Shown one piece after another: positions 53,724-64,000 of a stretch of DNA of 64,000 bases. The DNA is from Megachile rotundata (Eukaryota; Arthropoda; Insecta; Hymenoptera; Megachilidae). Positions within the stretch are counted from its first letter, which is position 1, and each line of letters opens with the position of its first letter. The position numbers and the translations under genes are program-made. The notes beneath the pieces were generated by a model, which worked only from the letters and a program-made list of their open reading frames with translations, had not been told where the DNA came from and ran no database searches. The stretch lies in the NCBI RefSeq assembly GCF_050947335.1, contig NW_027473471.1:1-64000 (forward strand). The letters are read 5' to 3'.

Positions 53724-56700
53724 ATGTTAATTTATCCTATCTGAGCACAATTCAACACCACAATGAACAATTTTGCTCGTTTTGCACGAATTTTGCTCGT
53801 TTTGAACGAATTTTGCTCATTTTCGAACGATTCAGCCTCTATTTCGCACATATCCGCTGTAATTCGACTCTGTACTATCTAGTTATGTTATGTTATCCTA
53901 TCTGAGCACAATTCGACACCACAATGAACAATTTTGCTCGTTTTGAACGAATTATGCTCATTTTCGCACGATTCAGCCTCTAATTCGCACATATCCGCTG
54001 CAATTCGACTCTGTACTATCTAGTTATGTTAAGTTATCCTATCTGAGCACAATTCGACACCACAACGAAGAATTTTGCTCGTTTTGCACGAATTATGCTC
54101 ATTTTCGCACGATTCAGCCTCTAATTCGCACATATCCGTTGCAATTCGACTCTGTACTATCTAGTTATGTTAATTTATCCTATCTGAGCACAATTCAACA
54201 CCACAATGAACAATTTTGCTCGTTTTGCACGAATTTTGCTCGTTTTGAACGAATTTTGCTCATTTTCGAACGATTCAGCCTCTATTTCGCACATATCCGC
54301 TGTAATTCGACTCTGTACTATCTAGTTATGTTATGTTATCCTATCTGAGCACAATTCGACACCACAATGAACAATTTTGCTCGTTTTGCACGAATTATGC
54401 TCATTTTCGCACGATTCAGCCTCTAATTCGCACATATCCGCTGTAATTCGTCTCTGTACTATCTAGTCATGTTAAGTTATCGTAACTGAGCACAATTCAA
54501 CACCACAATGAACAATTTTGCTGGTTTTGAACGAATTATGCTCATTTTCGCACGATTCAGCCTCTAATTCGCACATATCCGCTGTAATTCGACTCTGTAC
54601 TATCTAGTTATGTTAAGTTATCCTATCTGAGCACAATTCGACACCACAATGAACAATTTTGCGCGTTTTGCACGAATTATGCTCATTTTCGCACGATTCA
54701 GCCTCTAATTCGCACATATCCGCTGTGACTCGACTCTGTCCCATCTAGTTATGTTAAGTTATCGTAACTGAGCACAATTCAACACCACAATGAACAATTT
54801 TGCTCGTTTTGAACGAATTATGCTCATTTTCGCACGATTCAGCCTCTAATTCGCACATATCCGCTGTAATTCGACTCTGTACTATCTAGTCATGTTAAGT
54901 TATCGTAACTGAGCACAATTCAGCACCACAATGAGCAATTTTGCTCGATTTGAACGAATTATGCTCATTTTCGCACGATTCAGCCTCTAATTCGCACATA
55001 TCCGCTGTAATTCGACTCTGTACTATCTAGTTATGTTAAGTTATCCTATCTGAGCACAATTCAACACCACAACGAACAATTTTGCTCGTTTTGCACGAAT
55101 TATGCTCATTTTCGCACGATTCAGCCTCTAATTCGCACATATCCGTTGCAATTCGACTCTGTACTATCTAGTTATGTTAATTTATCCTATCTGAGCACAA
55201 TTTAACACCACAATGAACAATTTTGCTCGTTTTGAACGAATTATGCTCATTTTCGCACGATTCAGCCTCTAAATCGCACATATCCGCTGTAATTCGACTC
55301 TGTACTATCTAGTCATGTTAAGTTATCGTAACTGAGCACAATTCAGCACCACAATGAACAATTTTGCTCGTTTTGAACGAATTATGCTCATTTTCGCACG
55401 ATTCAGCCTCTAATTCGCACATATCCGCTGTAATTCGACTCTGTACTATCTAGTTATGTTAAGTTATCCTATCTGAGCACAATTCAACTCCACAATGAAC
55501 ATTTTTGCTCGTATTGCACGAATTTTGCTCGTTTTGCACGAATTATGCTCATTTTCGCACGATTCAGCCTCTAATTCGCACATATCCGCTGTAATTCGAC
55601 TCTGTACTATCTAGTTATGTTAAGTTATCCTATCTGAGCACAATTCAACACCACAATGAACAATTTTGCTCGTTTTGCACGAATTATGCTCATTTTCGCA
55701 CGATTCAGCCTCTAATTCGCACATATCCGCTGTAATTCGACTCTGTACTATCTAGTCATGTTAAGTTATCGTAACTGAGCACAATTCAACACCACAATGA
55801 ACAATTTTGCTCGTTTTGGACGAATTATGCTCATTTTCGCACGATTCAGCCTCTAATTCGCACATATCCGCTGTAATTCGACTCTGTACTATCTAGTCAT
55901 GTTAAGTTATCGTAACTGAGCACAATTCAACACCACAACGAACAATTTTGCTCGTTTTGAACGAATTTTGCTCATTTTCGAACGATTCAGCCTCTAATTC
56001 GCACATATCCGCTGTAATTCGACTCTGTACTATCTAGTCATGTTAAGTTATCGTAACTGAGCACAATTCAACACCACAATGAACAATTTTGCTCGTTTTG
56101 AACGAATTATGCTCATTTTCGCACGATTCAGCCTCTAATTCGCACATATCCGCTGTAATTCGACTCTGTACTATCTAGTCATGTTAAGTTATCGTAACTG
56201 AGCACAATTCAGCACCACAATGAGCAATTTTGCTCGATTTGAACGAATTATGCTCATTTTCGCACGATTCAGCCTCTAATTCGCACATATCCGCTGTATT
56301 TCGACTCTGTACTATCTAGTCATGTTAAGTTATCGTAACTGAGCACAATTCAACACCACAATGAACAATTTTGCTGGTTTTGAACGAATTATGCTCATTT
56401 TCGCACGATTCAGCCTCTAATTCGCACATATCCGCTGTAATTCGACTCTGTACTATCTAGTTATGTTAAGTTATCCTATCTGAGCACAATTCGACACCAC
56501 AATGAACAATTTTGCTCGTTTTGCACGAATTATGCTCATTTTCGCACGATTCAGCCTCTAATTCGCACATATCCGCTGTGATTCGACTCTGTCACATCTA
56601 GTTATGTTAAGTTATCGTAACTGAGCACAATTCAACACCACAATGAACAATTTTGCTCGTTTTGAACGAATTATGCTTATTTTCGCACGATCCAGCCTCT

Positions 56701-58456
56701 AATTCGCACATATCCGCTGTGATTCGACTCTGTCCCATCTAGTTATGTTAAGTTATCGTAACTGAGCACAATTCAACACCACAATGAACAATTTTGCTCG
56801 TTTTGAACGAATTATGCTCATTTTCGCGCGATTCAGCCTCTAAATCGCACATATCCGCTGTAATTCGACTCTGTACTATCTAGTCATGTTAAGTTATCGT
56901 AACTGAGCACAATTCAGCACCACAATGAACAATTTTGCTCGTTTTGAACGAATTATGCTCATTTTCGCACGATTCAGCCTCTAATTCGCACATATCCGCT
57001 GTAATTCGACTCTGTACTATCTAGTTATGTTATGTTATCCTATCTGAGCACAATTCAACACCACAATGAACATTTTTGCTCGTTTTGCACGAATTTTGCT
57101 CGTTTTGCACGAATTATGCTCATTTTCGCACGATTCAGCCTCTAATTCGCACATATCCGCTGTAATTCGACTCTGTACTATCTAGTTATGTTAAGTTATC
57201 CTATCTGAGCACAATTCAACACCACAATGAACAATTTTGCTCGTTTTGCACGAATTATGCTCATTTTCGCACGATTCAGCCTCTAATTCGCACATATCCG
57301 CTGTAATTCGACTCTGTACTATCTAGTCATGTTAAGTTATCGTAACTGAGCACAATTCAACACCACAATGAACAATTTTGCTCGTTTTGAACGAATTATG
57401 CTCATTTTCGCACGATTCAGCCTCTAATTCGCACATATCCGCTGTAATTCGACTCTGTACTATCTAGTTATGTTAAGTTATCCTATCTGAGCACAATTCA
57501 ACACCACAATGAACAATTTTGCTGGTTTTGAACGAATTATGCTCATTTTCGCACGATTCAGCCTCTAATTCGCACATATCCGCTGTAATTCGACTCTGTA
57601 CTATCTAGTCATGTTAAGTTATCGTAACTGAGCACAATTCAGCACCACAATGAGCAATTTTGCTCGATTTGAACGAATTATGCTCATTTTCGCACGATTC
57701 AGCCTCTAATTCGCACATATCCGCTGTATTTCGACTCTGTACTATCTAGTCATGTTAAGTTATCGTAACTGAGCACAATTCAACACCACAATGAACAATT
57801 TTGCTGGTTTTGAACGAATTATGCTCATTTTCGCACGATTCAGCCTCTAATTCGCACATATCCGCTGTAATTCGACTCTGTACTATCTAGTTATGTTAAG
57901 TTATCCTATCTGAGCACAATTCGACACCACAATGAACAATTTTGCTCGTTTTGCACGAATTATGCTCATTTTCGCACGATTCAGCCTCTAATTCGCACAT
58001 ATCCGCTGTAATTCGACTCTGTACTATCTAGTTATGTTAAGTTATCCTATCTGAGCACAATTCAACACCACAATGAACAATTTTGCTGGTTTTGAACGAA
58101 TTATGCTCATTTTCGCACGATTCAGCCTCTAATTCGCACATATCCGCTGTAATTCGACTCTGTACTATCTAGTCATGTTAAGTTATCGTAACTGAGCACA
58201 ATTCAGCACCACAATGAGCAATTTTGCTCGATTTGAACGAATTATGCTCATTTTCGCACGATTCAGCCTCTAATTCGCACATATCCGCTGTATTTCGACT
58301 CTGTACTATCTAGTCATGTTAAGTTATCGTAACTGAGCACAATTCAACACCACAATGAACAATTTTGCTGGTTTTGAACGAATTATGCTCATTTTCGCAC
58401 GATTCAGCCTCTAATTCGCACATATCCGCTGTAATTCGACTCTGTACTATCTAGTC
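53583..58456. repeat. 4874-bp tandem duplication, copy 1
   Basis: 34 monomers, equal to 30x141 + 4x161. It starts with a type B monomer with CACAACGAAC followed by the 161-class pair at 53724 and 54167. Markers in order: GTGACTCGAC (54725), ACAATTTAACACC (55198), AACTCCACAATG with GTATTGCACG, CTGTCACATCTAG (56591), ATGCTTATTTTCG with GATCCAGCC, TTTTCGCGCG (56822), AACATTTTTG, then a 564-bp four-monomer period at 57470-58456. Every marker recurs exactly 4874 bp downstream. Confidence 0.92.
57470..58456. repeat. Four-monomer (564-bp) sub-HOR
   Basis: A run of type A with GCTGG, type B with CAGCACCACAATGAGC and GCTCGATTTG, type B with GCTGG, and type A with CGACACC recurs with a 564-bp period (57611 and 58175). 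CTGTATTTCGAC sits at the end of each CAGCACC monomer. The same sub-array is present in copy 2 of the larger duplication at 62344-63330. Confidence 0.86.
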
Positions 58457-61400
58457 ATGTTAAGTTATCGTAACTGAGCACAATTCAACACCACAACGAA
58501 CAATTTTGCTCGTTTTGAACGAATTATGCTCATTTTCGCACGATTCAGCCTCTAATTCGCACATATCCGTTGCAATTCGACTCTGTACTATCTAGTTATG
58601 TTAATTTATCCTATCTGAGCACAATTCAACACCACAATGAACAATTTTGCTCGTTTTGCACGAATTTTGCTCGTTTTGAACGAATTTTGCTCATTTTCGA
58701 ACGATTCAGCCTCTATTTCGCACATATCCGCTGTAATTCGACTCTGTACTATCTAGTTATGTTATGTTATCCTATCTGAGCACAATTCGACACCACAATG
58801 AACAATTTTGCTCGTTTTGAACGAATTATGCTCATTTTCGCACGATTCAGCCTCTAATTCGCACATATCCGCTGCAATTCGACTCTGTACTATCTAGTTA
58901 TGTTAAGTTATCCTATCTGAGCACAATTCGACACCACAACGAAGAATTTTGCTCGTTTTGCACGAATTATGCTCATTTTCGCACGATTCAGCCTCTAATT
59001 CGCACATATCCGTTGCAATTCGACTCTGTACTATCTAGTTATGTTAATTTATCCTATCTGAGCACAATTCAACACCACAATGAACAATTTTGCTCGTTTT
59101 GCACGAATTTTGCTCGTTTTGAACGAATTTTGCTCATTTTCGAACGATTCAGCCTCTATTTCGCACATATCCGCTGTAATTCGACTCTGTACTATCTAGT
59201 TATGTTATGTTATCCTATCTGAGCACAATTCGACACCACAATGAACAATTTTGCTCGTTTTGCACGAATTATGCTCATTTTCGCACGATTCAGCCTCTAA
59301 TTCGCACATATCCGCTGTAATTCGTCTCTGTACTATCTAGTCATGTTAAGTTATCGTAACTGAGCACAATTCAACACCACAATGAACAATTTTGCTGGTT
59401 TTGAACGAATTATGCTCATTTTCGCACGATTCAGCCTCTAATTCGCACATATCCGCTGTAATTCGACTCTGTACTATCTAGTTATGTTAAGTTATCCTAT
59501 CTGAGCACAATTCGACACCACAATGAACAATTTTGCGCGTTTTGCACGAATTATGCTCATTTTCGCACGATTCAGCCTCTAATTCGCACATATCCGCTGT
59601 GACTCGACTCTGTCCCATCTAGTTATGTTAAGTTATCGTAACTGAGCACAATTCAACACCACAATGAACAATTTTGCTCGTTTTGAACGAATTATGCTCA
59701 TTTTCGCACGATTCAGCCTCTAATTCGCACATATCCGCTGTAATTCGACTCTGTACTATCTAGTCATGTTAAGTTATCGTAACTGAGCACAATTCAGCAC
59801 CACAATGAGCAATTTTGCTCGATTTGAACGAATTATGCTCATTTTCGCACGATTCAGCCTCTAATTCGCACATATCCGCTGTAATTCGACTCTGTACTAT
59901 CTAGTTATGTTAAGTTATCCTATCTGAGCACAATTCAACACCACAACGAACAATTTTGCTCGTTTTGCACGAATTATGCTCATTTTCGCACGATTCAGCC
60001 TCTAATTCGCACATATCCGTTGCAATTCGACTCTGTACTATCTAGTTATGTTAATTTATCCTATCTGAGCACAATTTAACACCACAATGAACAATTTTGC
60101 TCGTTTTGAACGAATTATGCTCATTTTCGCACGATTCAGCCTCTAAATCGCACATATCCGCTGTAATTCGACTCTGTACTATCTAGTCATGTTAAGTTAT
60201 CGTAACTGAGCACAATTCAGCACCACAATGAACAATTTTGCTCGTTTTGAACGAATTATGCTCATTTTCGCACGATTCAGCCTCTAATTCGCACATATCC
60301 GCTGTAATTCGACTCTGTACTATCTAGTTATGTTAAGTTATCCTATCTGAGCACAATTCAACTCCACAATGAACATTTTTGCTCGTATTGCACGAATTTT
60401 GCTCGTTTTGCACGAATTATGCTCATTTTCGCACGATTCAGCCTCTAATTCGCACATATCCGCTGTAATTCGACTCTGTACTATCTAGTTATGTTAAGTT
60501 ATCCTATCTGAGCACAATTCAACACCACAATGAACAATTTTGCTCGTTTTGCACGAATTATGCTCATTTTCGCACGATTCAGCCTCTAATTCGCACATAT
60601 CCGCTGTAATTCGACTCTGTACTATCTAGTCATGTTAAGTTATCGTAACTGAGCACAATTCAACACCACAATGAACAATTTTGCTCGTTTTGGACGAATT
60701 ATGCTCATTTTCGCACGATTCAGCCTCTAATTCGCACATATCCGCTGTAATTCGACTCTGTACTATCTAGTCATGTTAAGTTATCGTAACTGAGCACAAT
60801 TCAACACCACAACGAACAATTTTGCTCGTTTTGAACGAATTTTGCTCATTTTCGAACGATTCAGCCTCTAATTCGCACATATCCGCTGTAATTCGACTCT
60901 GTACTATCTAGTCATGTTAAGTTATCGTAACTGAGCACAATTCAACACCACAATGAACAATTTTGCTCGTTTTGAACGAATTATGCTCATTTTCGCACGA
61001 TTCAGCCTCTAATTCGCACATATCCGCTGTAATTCGACTCTGTACTATCTAGTCATGTTAAGTTATCGTAACTGAGCACAATTCAGCACCACAATGAGCA
61101 ATTTTGCTCGATTTGAACGAATTATGCTCATTTTCGCACGATTCAGCCTCTAATTCGCACATATCCGCTGTATTTCGACTCTGTACTATCTAGTCATGTT
61201 AAGTTATCGTAACTGAGCACAATTCAACACCACAATGAACAATTTTGCTGGTTTTGAACGAATTATGCTCATTTTCGCACGATTCAGCCTCTAATTCGCA
61301 CATATCCGCTGTAATTCGACTCTGTACTATCTAGTTATGTTAAGTTATCCTATCTGAGCACAATTCGACACCACAATGAACAATTTTGCTCGTTTTGCAC

Positions 61401-63330
61401 GAATTATGCTCATTTTCGCACGATTCAGCCTCTAATTCGCACATATCCGCTGTGATTCGACTCTGTCACATCTAGTTATGTTAAGTTATCGTAACTGAGC
61501 ACAATTCAACACCACAATGAACAATTTTGCTCGTTTTGAACGAATTATGCTTATTTTCGCACGATCCAGCCTCTAATTCGCACATATCCGCTGTGATTCG
61601 ACTCTGTCCCATCTAGTTATGTTAAGTTATCGTAACTGAGCACAATTCAACACCACAATGAACAATTTTGCTCGTTTTGAACGAATTATGCTCATTTTCG
61701 CGCGATTCAGCCTCTAAATCGCACATATCCGCTGTAATTCGACTCTGTACTATCTAGTCATGTTAAGTTATCGTAACTGAGCACAATTCAGCACCACAAT
61801 GAACAATTTTGCTCGTTTTGAACGAATTATGCTCATTTTCGCACGATTCAGCCTCTAATTCGCACATATCCGCTGTAATTCGACTCTGTACTATCTAGTT
61901 ATGTTATGTTATCCTATCTGAGCACAATTCAACACCACAATGAACATTTTTGCTCGTTTTGCACGAATTTTGCTCGTTTTGCACGAATTATGCTCATTTT
62001 CGCACGATTCAGCCTCTAATTCGCACATATCCGCTGTAATTCGACTCTGTACTATCTAGTTATGTTAAGTTATCCTATCTGAGCACAATTCAACACCACA
62101 ATGAACAATTTTGCTCGTTTTGCACGAATTATGCTCATTTTCGCACGATTCAGCCTCTAATTCGCACATATCCGCTGTAATTCGACTCTGTACTATCTAG
62201 TCATGTTAAGTTATCGTAACTGAGCACAATTCAACACCACAATGAACAATTTTGCTCGTTTTGAACGAATTATGCTCATTTTCGCACGATTCAGCCTCTA
62301 ATTCGCACATATCCGCTGTAATTCGACTCTGTACTATCTAGTTATGTTAAGTTATCCTATCTGAGCACAATTCAACACCACAATGAACAATTTTGCTGGT
62401 TTTGAACGAATTATGCTCATTTTCGCACGATTCAGCCTCTAATTCGCACATATCCGCTGTAATTCGACTCTGTACTATCTAGTCATGTTAAGTTATCGTA
62501 ACTGAGCACAATTCAGCACCACAATGAGCAATTTTGCTCGATTTGAACGAATTATGCTCATTTTCGCACGATTCAGCCTCTAATTCGCACATATCCGCTG
62601 TATTTCGACTCTGTACTATCTAGTCATGTTAAGTTATCGTAACTGAGCACAATTCAACACCACAATGAACAATTTTGCTGGTTTTGAACGAATTATGCTC
62701 ATTTTCGCACGATTCAGCCTCTAATTCGCACATATCCGCTGTAATTCGACTCTGTACTATCTAGTTATGTTAAGTTATCCTATCTGAGCACAATTCGACA
62801 CCACAATGAACAATTTTGCTCGTTTTGCACGAATTATGCTCATTTTCGCACGATTCAGCCTCTAATTCGCACATATCCGCTGTAATTCGACTCTGTACTA
62901 TCTAGTTATGTTAAGTTATCCTATCTGAGCACAATTCAACACCACAATGAACAATTTTGCTGGTTTTGAACGAATTATGCTCATTTTCGCACGATTCAGC
63001 CTCTAATTCGCACATATCCGCTGTAATTCGACTCTGTACTATCTAGTCATGTTAAGTTATCGTAACTGAGCACAATTCAGCACCACAATGAGCAATTTTG
63101 CTCGATTTGAACGAATTATGCTCATTTTCGCACGATTCAGCCTCTAATTCGCACATATCCGCTGTATTTCGACTCTGTACTATCTAGTCATGTTAAGTTA
63201 TCGTAACTGAGCACAATTCAACACCACAATGAACAATTTTGCTGGTTTTGAACGAATTATGCTCATTTTCGCACGATTCAGCCTCTAATTCGCACATATC
63301 CGCTGTAATTCGACTCTGTACTATCTAGTT
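58457..63330. repeat. 4874-bp tandem duplication, copy 2
   Basis: It starts the base after copy 1 ends and has the same length. Markers at 59599, 60072, 61465, 61696, 62485 and others match copy 1 at a constant offset of 4874 bp. I noticed no difference at the points compared, though I did not align every base. It ends where the unique 162-bp monomer starts. Confidence 0.92.
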
Positions 63331-63492
63331 ATGTTAAGTTATCCTATCTGAGCACAATTCGACACCACAATGAACAATTTTGCTCGTTTTGCACGAATTA
63401 TGCTCATTTTCGCACGAATTATGCTCATTTTCGCACGATTCAGCCTCTAATTCGCACATATCCGCTGTGATTCGACTCTGTCCCATCTAGTT
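63331..63492. repeat. Unique 162-bp monomer with a duplicated 21-bp subrepeat
   Basis: Next monomer starts are at 63331 and 63493, giving 162 bp. The extra 21 bp is a direct duplication of the downstream subrepeat CGAATTATGCTCATTTTCGCA (seen twice in a row around 63400-63440), not of the upstream TGCTCGTTTTG unit that makes the 161-bp class. I found no other copy in the window, so it looks like a recent, independent event. Confidence 0.9.
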
Positions 63493-64000
63493 ATGTTAAG
63501 TTATCGTAACTGAGCACAATTCAACACCACAATGAACAATTTTGCTCGTTTTGAACGAATTATGCTCATTTTCGCACGATCCAGGCTCTAATTCGCACAT
63601 ATCCGCTGTAATTCGACTCTGTACTATCTAGTCATGTTAAGTTATCGTAACTGAGCACAATTCAGCACCACAATGAGCAATTTTGCTCGATTTGAACGAA
63701 TTATGCTCATTTTCGCACGATTCAGCCTCTAATTCGCACATATCCGCTGTAATTCGACTCTGTACTATCTAGTTATGTTAAGTTATCCTATCTGAGCACA
63801 ATTCAACACCACAACGAACAATTTTGCTCGTTTTGCACGAATTATGCTCATTTTCGCACGATTCAGCCTCTAATTCGCACATATCCGCTGTAACTCGACT
63901 CTGTACTATCTAGTCATGTTAAGTTATCGTAACTGAGCACAATTCAACACCACAATGAACAATTTTGCTGGTTTTGAACGAATTATGCTAATTTTCGCAC
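63331..64000. repeat. Truncated HOR start at the right edge
   Basis: The 162-bp monomer is followed by three 141-bp monomers (63493, 63634, 63775) and an 85-bp partial one (63916-64000). The order CGACACC, CTGTCCCATCTAG, CAGCACC/GAGC, CACAACGAAC with GTAACTCGAC, GCTGG with ATGCTAATTTTCG matches the openings at 35838, 38417 and 52153. CATTTTCGCACGATCCAGGC near 63575 is private. The array runs off the window, so its true end is not seen. Confidence 0.85.

Larger units (their letters stand above)
1..64000. repeat. Satellite DNA array, 141/161-bp monomers, fills the window
   Basis: The entire window consists of head-to-tail copies of one AT-rich monomer, recognisable by a start such as ATGTTAAGTTATCC, a middle TTTTGCTCGTTTTG and an end GACTCTGTACTATCTAG. 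Adding up the blocks gives about 445 complete monomers plus an 85-bp partial one at the right end. No inverted copy, gap, transposon or non-satellite sequence interrupts it. Monomers fall into head types TATCCTATCTG (A), TATCGTAACTG (B) and TATGGTAACTG, often followed by AGGAC (C). Type A usually follows TAGTT and type B usually follows TAGTC. Arrays of this size and organisation are known from centromeric and pericentromeric heterochromatin. The location in the genome is inferred, and I do not recognise the family. Confidence 0.98.

Noticed and set aside
1..64000. CRISPR array
   Set aside because: The repeats are regularly spaced, but there are no unique spacers: the sequence between any two motif copies is itself repeated. 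The 141/161-bp period and the HOR structure fit satellite DNA.
1..64000. Transposable element or insertion sequence
   Set aside because: I saw no terminal inverted repeats, target-site duplications, poly-A tails or interruption of monomer phase. Block lengths resolve into whole 141- and 161-bp monomers.
1..64000. rRNA, tRNA or other RNA genes
   Set aside because: No stretch departs from the satellite monomer, so there is no room for an RNA gene. Transcription of the satellite itself is possible but cannot be read from the sequence.

Overview
The whole 64 kb window is one uninterrupted tandem array of a satellite DNA. I see no gene, RNA gene, transposon or unique sequence anywhere in it. The basic monomer is 141 bp, for example 50400-50540. 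A second class of 161 bp carries one extra 20-bp internal subrepeat, for example 35536-35696. By hand count there are about 445 complete monomers plus a partial one at the right edge. About 58 belong to the 161-bp class, one is 162 bp (63331-63492), and the rest are about 141 bp. All monomers run in the same direction. The monomer is about 38% GC, C-rich on the + strand (about 35 C to 19 G), and has more CpG than its base composition predicts.

This is the architecture of a eukaryotic centromeric, pericentromeric or other heterochromatic satellite with higher-order repeat (HOR) structure. I do not recognise the monomer family and cannot name the species. The CpG excess argues weakly against a heavily CpG-methylated genome (vertebrate, most plants) and would suit many insects and other invertebrates. 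That is inference only.

Layout: (1) 1-13121, four HOR copies of 30, 18, 25 and 19 monomers that share the same opening and differ by blocks of whole monomers. The first copy carries about 18 small indels that its sister copies lack. (2) 13122-20895, a short link and then a tandem pair of 27 and 23 monomers. (3) 20896-33803, one single monomer and then a tandem pair of macro-units of 44 and 45 monomers (6303 and 6464 bp). The second unit holds a stretch otherwise characteristic of domain 1. (4) 33804-64000, a different, more homogeneous subfamily set. It contains an 18-monomer tandem duplication (35838-40994), a 6505-bp repeat, a series marked by pairs of 161-bp monomers 443 bp apart, and a tandem duplication of 4874 bp (53583-63330). 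A subfamily boundary lies near 33.8 kb.

The lengths of these blocks resolve into whole numbers of 141- and 161-bp monomers with almost no remainder, which points to in-register unequal exchange or gene conversion. The monomer itself shows a hidden period of about 20 bp, so it probably arose from a shorter ancestral repeat. Nothing here is predicted to encode protein. The short open frames that exist are by-products of monomer variants.
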